Source: Finegoldia magna ATCC 53516
Lineage (GTDB): Bacteria > Bacillota > Clostridia > Tissierellales > Peptoniphilaceae
NCBI RefSeq assembly: GCF_000159695.1
Contig: NZ_CM000955.1
Coordinates: 1,404,524 to 1,468,523 of the forward strand
Reading direction: 5' to 3'
Length of the DNA: 64,000 nt
The translations under genes were made by a program, and so were the position numbers. The notes under the pieces were generated by a model that was not told the DNA's origin, ran no database searches, and was given only the letters and a program-made list of their open reading frames with translations. Below are positions 59,862 through 64,000 of this stretch, one piece after another; position 1 is the stretch's first letter; every line of letters starts with the position of its first letter.

Positions 59862-60490
59862 TTGGTTTGATTTGTTGCGCTGGTGAATTATCTGATAAGA
59901 ATCTTTTTGAAGAATATTATGAAAAGTCAGATTTTAAAATAGCTGTAGATGGTGGAACAAAATATTTCACCGAATATCACAAAGATTTTGATTTCGCTAT
60001 AGGAGATTTTGATTCTATAAATCCAGAAGATAAAACTTTTCTAGAAGAAAACAACAAGATTCTTGAAAAATATAATTGTAAAAAAGATTTTACTGATTTT
60101 GAAGCCGCAATAAATATATTAATCGAAAAAAACTGTAATACAATATATGCTTTTGGGGCAACAGGAACTAGATTAGATCACACAATGTCGAATTTAATTT
60201 ATTCAAAAAGATGCTTTGAAAAAGGGATTGAACTTATTTTTATTGGCAACAATAATATAATTAAATTCTTAGGAAAAAGCACAGATTGTGTTATGAAATA
60301 TGATTATATTTCTATTGTAGTATTATCGAATAATGGAATGAAAATTAGATTAAAAGGTTTTGAATACGACAGTGAATTTTTAGATGTTGATTTTTGTTCA
60401 ACTTTGACGATTAGCAATAAAATAAAAGATAAAAAAGCATATATAGAATTAATAGAAGGATATGGTCTTTTGATTGATTCTAGAGATTAA
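59858..60490 (+). CDS. thiN: Thiamine pyrophosphokinase
   Basis: ThiN converts thiamine to thiamine diphosphate with ATP. The 210-residue protein has the family motifs IAVDGGTKYF, AIGDFDSINPE, KKDFTDFEAAINILIEK and GATGTRLDHTMSNL, with the acidic residues that bind magnesium-ATP. It starts in an ATGA overlap with thiT, so imported thiamine is trapped at once. A terminator follows, shared with the inverted rpmB. Confidence 0.96.
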   Translation: MIGLICCAGELSDKNLFEEYYEKSDFKIAVDGGTKYFTEYHKDFDFAIGDFDSINPEDKTFLEENNKILEKYNCKKDFTDFEAAINILIEKNCNTIYAFGATGTRLDHTMSNLIYSKRCFEKGIELIFIGNNNIIKFLGKSTDCVMKYDYISIVVLSNNGMKIRLKGFEYDSEFLDVDFCSTLTISNKIKDKKAYIELIEGYGLLIDSRD

Positions 60491-60491
60491 A

Positions 60492-60520
60492 AAAGAGTCG
60501 AATTTTCGACTCTTTGTTTT
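60492..60520. terminator. Bidirectional terminator between thiN and rpmB
   Basis: AAAGAGTCGAA (60492-60502) pairs with TTCGACTCTTT (60505-60515). The + strand continues GTTTTATT, and the minus strand ends in TTTTTTAATC. Confidence 0.92.
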
Positions 60521-60734
60521 ATTCTTCTTCTGTTGTTTTGATAAATTGAGGTCTTTCAACTAAACCTGATCTTAAGCATCTAGTGCATACATTGATTCTT
60601 TTTGGTTTGCCATCAACTAAAGCTCTAACTTTTCTGATGTTAGGTGCCCAGCTTCTATTTGAAGATCTTAAAGAAAATGATCTATTATTTCCGAAAGTTC
60701 TTGATTTACCACAAATTTCACATTTTTTGGACAT
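60519..60734 (-). CDS. rpmB: 50S ribosomal protein L28 (zinc form)
   Basis: L28 is a large-subunit protein. The 71-residue protein has the sequence SKKCEICGKSRTFGNNRS...RVKVRALVDGKPKRINVCTRCLRSG-like pattern, with four cysteines C5, C8, C50 and C53 forming the zinc-binding (C+) form. AGGAGGTG precedes the start on the minus strand. In Firmicutes it is found at exactly this place, between the thiN operon and asp23; its inverted orientation separates the two operons. Confidence 0.97.
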   Translation of the reverse strand: MSKKCEICGKSRTFGNNRSFSLRSSNRSWAPNIRKVRALVDGKPKRINVCTRCLRSGLVERPQFIKTTEEE

Positions 60735-60772
60735 AATTACACCTCCTGGTTCTTTTTCAAATGTCTCTTGAT

Positions 60773-60802
60773 ATTATAGCATATTTTAAAACTGAATTTC
60801 AA
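60773..60802 (-). promoter_or_regulatory. rpmB promoter
   Basis: On the minus strand TTGAAA (60797-60802) and TATAAT (60773-60778) are 18 bases apart, with TGC before the -10 (extended -10). Confidence 0.8.
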
Positions 60803-60820
60803 GCTTTTAGAGCTAAAATA

Positions 60821-60880
60821 TGTTATAATAATATAGTATTAATATGTAAATTAGAATCTTAAACATTAAAAGAGTATAAT
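60821..60880 (+). promoter_or_regulatory. Candidate promoters of the asp23-fakA operon
   Basis: Two -10 candidates are present: TATAAT at 60824-60829 with TGT before it (extended -10), and TATAAT at 60875-60880 with a weak TAGAAT at 60852-60857 at 17 bases. They are divergent from the rpmB promoter. Confidence 0.5.
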
Positions 60881-60913
60881 ATAATTAATTAGGTATCACA
60901 AATAGGAGGTAAT

Positions 60914-61276
60914 ATGACTACTAAAATTGATAACGAATATGGTTCAATATTAATATCAGATAATATCGTTAGAACTATTGCTAGTGAAACAGCTATGACT
61001 TGTTACGGAATTGTTGGACTAGCTTACAAAAATTTATCAGATGGATTTTTAATGTTACTCAATAAAGATAATATGAGTAAGGGAGTAAAAGTTTATACAA
61101 AAAATAATAAAATTGTAATAGATTTGACTGTAGTTTTGGAATATGGTACTAAAATTGCTGTGGTTTGCCAAAATATTATTGATACAGTTAAATATAGTGT
61201 AGAGAACAAAACTGGTCTTGAAGTAGAATGTGTAAATGTTCTTGTTCAAGATATGAGAATAAACGAAGAAAAATAG
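60914..61276 (+). CDS. Asp23/Gls24 family envelope stress protein
   Basis: The 120-residue protein fits the Asp23 (YloU) family: YGSILISDNIVRTIASETAMTCYGIVGLAYKN, the VYTKNNKIVIDLTVVLEYGTKIAVVCQNI segment and VECVNVLVQDMRI. Members associate with the membrane and respond to envelope or alkaline stress. It is eight bases before fakA, the conserved yloU-yloV order. AGGAGG precedes the ATG. Confidence 0.95.
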   Translation: MTTKIDNEYGSILISDNIVRTIASETAMTCYGIVGLAYKNLSDGFLMLLNKDNMSKGVKVYTKNNKIVIDLTVVLEYGTKIAVVCQNIIDTVKYSVENKTGLEVECVNVLVQDMRINEEK

Positions 61277-61284
61277 GGGGCACA

Positions 61285-62910
61285 ATGAAGAATGACGCAA
61301 CACTGTTCAAGAATTGCCTTCTAGCGGGATTTAAGAACTTAGAAAATAAAAGAGAAATAGTAAATAGCTTAAATGTTTTTCCAGTTCCAGATGGAGATAC
61401 TGGTACTAATATGACATTGACAATTAAATCAGCTATTTCTAAAGTGAATGGCGTAGCTGATGTGAGCATTGCAAATTTAGCTAAAGCTATGAGTGATGGT
61501 TCTCTTATGGGAGCTAGAGGGAATTCTGGTGTAATTACTTCTCAAATCATGAGAGGTTTTTATAATGGATTTAAAGATTATACTGAATTTAATATATTTG
61601 CATTGAGAGATGGATTTGTAGAAAGTTATAAAACTGCCTACAAAGCTGTTATGAAACCAACAGAAGGAACTATTCTTACAGTTTCTAGATGTATGGGTGA
61701 ATTTGCTGATCAAAATTATCAAAATTACGAAGATATCAAAGAATTTTTGACAGATATTATATCTGAAGGTAACAAAGCACTTCTTAAAACTAAAGAAATG
61801 TTACCTGTTTTGAAAGAAGCCGACGTAGTTGACGCGGGTGGACAAGGATTAATGTTATTCTTAGAAGGTGTGTTAAATTACGATAATGAAAAATTGATTT
61901 CAGAAACAATAATTGACGAATCTTCTAGAACTATTAATGAAAATACAAATGTTGTATCAGATGAAGAAATAGAATTCGGATATTGTACTGAATTTTTTAT
62001 AATTACTGATGCAGATGAAAATTCATATAGATCAAAATTAGAAAACTTTGGTGATTGTTTACTAGTTGTAAAAGGTGATGGAGTAATCAAAACTCATATT
62101 CACACTAATAATCCAGGTAAAGTTTTAGAAATTGCCATGGAATTAGGTGCTCTAAGAGATATCAAAATAGATAATATGAGACTACAACATCAAAACTTGC
62201 ATTCTACTGAAGAAGAAATAAGCCAAGCTTCTACTAAACATTCAGAACCAGAAAAAGATTTTGGATTTGTAGTGGTTAGCAACGGTAAAGGATTCAGTAA
62301 AGTTTTCGATATGTTAAATGTGGATGAAGTGATTACTGGTGGTCAAACAATGAATCCATCAACTGAAGATATAGTCAATTCCATAGAAAAAGTTAATGCA
62401 AAGACAGTTTTTGTATTCCCTAACAATAAGAACATCATATTATCAGCTAATCAAGCAAAACAAATAGTTGATAAAAAAGTTTTCGTTGTAGAAACAAAAG
62501 CCGTACCACAATCTATTTCGGCACTTTTAGCTTTCAACGAAGAAGTAAGTGCAGAAGAAAATTTTGATAACTTTAACGATGTAATATCAACAGTAAAGAC
62601 TGGTGAAGTTACTTTTGCTGTAAAAGATTTAAATATGTCAGATATAAAAGTAAAGAAAGATGACATTATAGGTCTTGACCAAAAGAATATCAGAGCGGTA
62701 GGGAATGATATCAATAAAGTTTCAATGGATTTATTAAGACAACTAATTCAAAAAGACGATTCATTGGTTACAATTTATTACGGTGAAGGCTGTGATGAAA
62801 TGGTTGCTAATAAGTTGAAGGATAGTTTGGAAGAAGAATATAAAAACATTGATATTGAGGTTGTTGAAGGATCTCAACCTTTATATTACTATGTATTTTC
62901 AATAGAATAA
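61285..62910 (+). CDS. fakA: Fatty acid kinase FakA (DhaL/DegV-like, YloV)
   Basis: FakA phosphorylates fatty acids bound to FakB (DegV family) to give acyl phosphate for phospholipids. The 541-residue protein has the N-terminal DhaL domain with VFPVPDGDTGTNMTLT (magnesium-ATP aspartates), MGARGNSGVITSQIMRGF, GTILTVSR and DAGGQGLMLFLEG, a middle dimerisation region, and a C-terminal DegV-like half. An in-frame start at 61228 overlaps the asp23 gene and is rejected; GGGGG lies just before ATG at 61285. The DegV protein at 30.8 kb is a candidate partner. recG follows, as in other Firmicutes. Confidence 0.94.
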   Translation: MKNDATLFKNCLLAGFKNLENKREIVNSLNVFPVPDGDTGTNMTLTIKSAISKVNGVADVSIANLAKAMSDGSLMGARGNSGVITSQIMRGFYNGFKDYTEFNIFALRDGFVESYKTAYKAVMKPTEGTILTVSRCMGEFADQNYQNYEDIKEFLTDIISEGNKALLKTKEMLPVLKEADVVDAGGQGLMLFLEGVLNYDNEKLISETIIDESSRTINENTNVVSDEEIEFGYCTEFFIITDADENSYRSKLENFGDCLLVVKGDGVIKTHIHTNNPGKVLEIAMELGALRDIKIDNMRLQHQNLHSTEEEISQASTKHSEPEKDFGFVVVSNGKGFSKVFDMLNVDEVITGGQTMNPSTEDIVNSIEKVNAKTVFVFPNNKNIILSANQAKQIVDKKVFVVETKAVPQSISALLAFNEEVSAEENFDNFNDVISTVKTGEVTFAVKDLNMSDIKVKKDDIIGLDQKNIRAVGNDINKVSMDLLRQLIQKDDSLVTIYYGEGCDEMVANKLKDSLEEEYKNIDIEVVEGSQPLYYYVFSIE

Positions 62911-62930
62911 CTCCTTACAAATAATTACAG

Positions 62931-62970
62931 ATAATAGATCGATTTTCATCGGTCTATTATTTGTATGTTT
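62931..62970 (+). terminator. Terminator after fakA
   Basis: ATAATAGATCGAT (62931-62943) pairs with ATCGGTCTATTAT (62948-62960; one G-U pair) around TTTC and is followed by TTGTATGTTT. Confidence 0.85.
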
Positions 62971-62999
62971 AATGTAGGGATTTTTTTGTGTGGTGAGTT

Positions 63000-64000
63000 A
63001 TGCAATTATCAGAAATAAAAGGAATAGGAAAGAAAAAATTAGAAGTTTTAAACTCCATGGGTATTTTTGATGTTAATGATTTATTAAATTATTTTCCATA
63101 TAGATACGAAAATAGATCGATCATTAAAAACATTATAGATACAAGAGATGAAGAAAGCTGCGTTATAAAAGTCAAATTTATTTCAAAACCTGTAACTAAA
63201 TATCTTAGAAGAAATTTGAATTTAACATCTGCTATTGCTTTTGACGATACTTCTAAAATCAGTGTGTCGTGGTTTAATCAGCCTTTTATCAGAAATCAAA
63301 TTTTACCAAACACTACCTACTACTTGTATGGGAAAATAAATAGAGTTCAAAATCAATTTAAGATATCCTCTCCAATTTTAAGTAAATCTTTTGGTGGTAA
63401 ATTGGGTATTATTTATCCAATTTACAAAGTAAAAAAAGGCGTTACAAATAATGATATGATTAAATTCATTGATTTTGCTATTAAACATTGTATTGATGAA
63501 ATTAAAAATGTTATTCCTTATAGTATGATTAAAAACTACGATATTGAGAACAAAAGAAATGCAATAAAAAACATACACAAACCTGTAGATTATGCACAAT
63601 TTAAACGAGCTAGGACAGCACTTGTTCTTGAAGAAGTTATTATAATGCAATTGGCAATGAAATCAATGAAGACAACACTCAACGAACAAAATTATATAAA
63701 ATTTAAAACAGACGAAAGCATAGATATTTTCATAAAATCTCTGAAATTTGAACTTACAAAAGGACAGTTAGAAGCAATTAAAGATATTGAAAGTGATATG
63801 ACATCTGAAAAGAGAATGAATAGATTGGTTCAAGGAGATGTAGGAAGTGGAAAGACAATAGTAGCTGAAGCAGCAATATTCAAATCATATTCAAGTGGTT
63901 ATCAATCAGCTTTTATGGCTCCTACGGATATTTTAGCGACACAACATTATGAAAGCCTATCTGATGATTTTTCAAAATTTGGGCTAAAAGTTTGTTTATT
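63000..64000 (+). CDS. recG: ATP-dependent DNA helicase RecG, N-terminal part
   Basis: RecG remodels branched DNA, regressing stalled forks and moving Holliday junctions. The frame starts at ATG 63000 after GGTGAG and is open to the window end (about 333 residues). It begins MQLSEIKGIGKKKLEVLNSMGI, has the wedge-domain LNYFPYRYENRS, and reaches the helicase Walker A QGDVGSGKTIVA followed by APTDILATQHYE. The C-terminal helicase part is outside the window. Confidence 0.96.
   Translation, partial: MQLSEIKGIGKKKLEVLNSMGIFDVNDLLNYFPYRYENRSIIKNIIDTRDEESCVIKVKFISKPVTKYLRRNLNLTSAIAFDDTSKISVSWFNQPFIRNQILPNTTYYLYGKINRVQNQFKISSPILSKSFGGKLGIIYPIYKVKKGVTNNDMIKFIDFAIKHCIDEIKNVIPYSMIKNYDIENKRNAIKNIHKPVDYAQFKRARTALVLEEVIIMQLAMKSMKTTLNEQNYIKFKTDESIDIFIKSLKFELTKGQLEAIKDIESDMTSEKRMNRLVQGDVGSGKTIVAEAAIFKSYSSGYQSAFMAPTDILATQHYESLSDDFSKFGLKVCL

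Noticed and set aside
1..64000. CRISPR array, insertion sequence or prophage
   Set aside because: No regularly spaced repeats with unique spacers, no transposase or phage structural genes; all long frames match core functions or known families.

Overview
The window is a 64 kb stretch of a very AT-rich, low-GC Gram-positive (Firmicutes) chromosome. Gene order and protein sequences (division cluster, alaS-ireB-ruvX-fur-rnj block, sepF-ylmH-lspA block, coaBC-priA-def-fmt-rsmB-rlmN-prpC-prkC-rsgA-rpe-thiN block, asp23-fakA-recG) are of clostridial type. No sporulation genes are seen where endospore formers carry them, and many intergenic gaps are very short. I infer an anaerobic coccus of the Tissierellia/Peptoniphilaceae type (Finegoldia-like); the sequence alone does not prove the genus. 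Nearly everything is on the + strand. I see no insertion sequence, prophage, CRISPR array or clear pseudogene: this is core chromosome, and the interesting material is mainly regulatory.

Layout. 1-10.2 kb: end of rsmH, then ftsL, a PASTA-type transpeptidase, mraY, murD, ftsW, murG, divIB, a 333-base structured non-coding leader, ftsZ and nrdR. 10.2-15.6 kb: rarA, asnS, and a leucine T-box leader controlling leuS. 15.7-25.3 kb: an Rrf2 regulator with its own palindromic operator, an AI-2E family transporter, alaS, ireB, ruvX, a DUF1292 gene, a Fur-family regulator, RNase J, a YlbF protein, and the tRNA-modification pair trmR and a U32 hydroxylase. 25.3-30.8 kb: a probably leaderless membrane-fusion-like gene, yggS, sepF, yggT, ylmH, lspA, ung and rluD. 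30.8-35.1 kb: degV/fakB and tRNA-Thr on the minus strand, a glucosaminidase, a secreted nuclease lipoprotein, tRNA-His and tRNA-Leu(TAG), a repeat-bearing spacer, tRNA-Leu(CAA) on the minus strand, and a secreted DUF1002 protein. 35.1-40.7 kb: ahpC under a Fur/PerR-type box, a UvrD-like helicase (minus), a nitroreductase and modABC. 40.7-45.1 kb: rnr, smpB and rqcH. 45.1-52.7 kb: yicC, remA, gmk, rpoZ, coaBC, priA, def, fmt and a YugP-type peptidase. 52.8-64 kb: rsmB, rlmN, prpC, prkC, rsgA, rpe, thiT, thiN, rpmB (inverted), asp23, fakA and the start of recG.

How the genes fit together. Lipid II synthesis and septal wall assembly (mraY, murD, murG, ftsW, PASTA transpeptidase, divIB, ftsL) precede ftsZ, and SepF is encoded elsewhere in the window. 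No ftsA lies beside ftsZ, and no murC/E/F is seen. A PASTA signalling set is present in three places: kinase PrkC with phosphatase PrpC, the small PrkC-type substrate IreB, and the PASTA transpeptidase. RNase R, SmpB and RqcH form a ribosome-rescue block. FakA and a DegV-type FakB form a fatty-acid kinase pair about 30 kb apart. ThiT and ThiN together would import thiamine and convert it to thiamine diphosphate. The best candidates for new regulatory observations are the ftsZ leader, the Rrf2 operator, the ahpC operator, the leaderless promoter at 25.3 kb and the tRNA-Thr/degV transcription unit.
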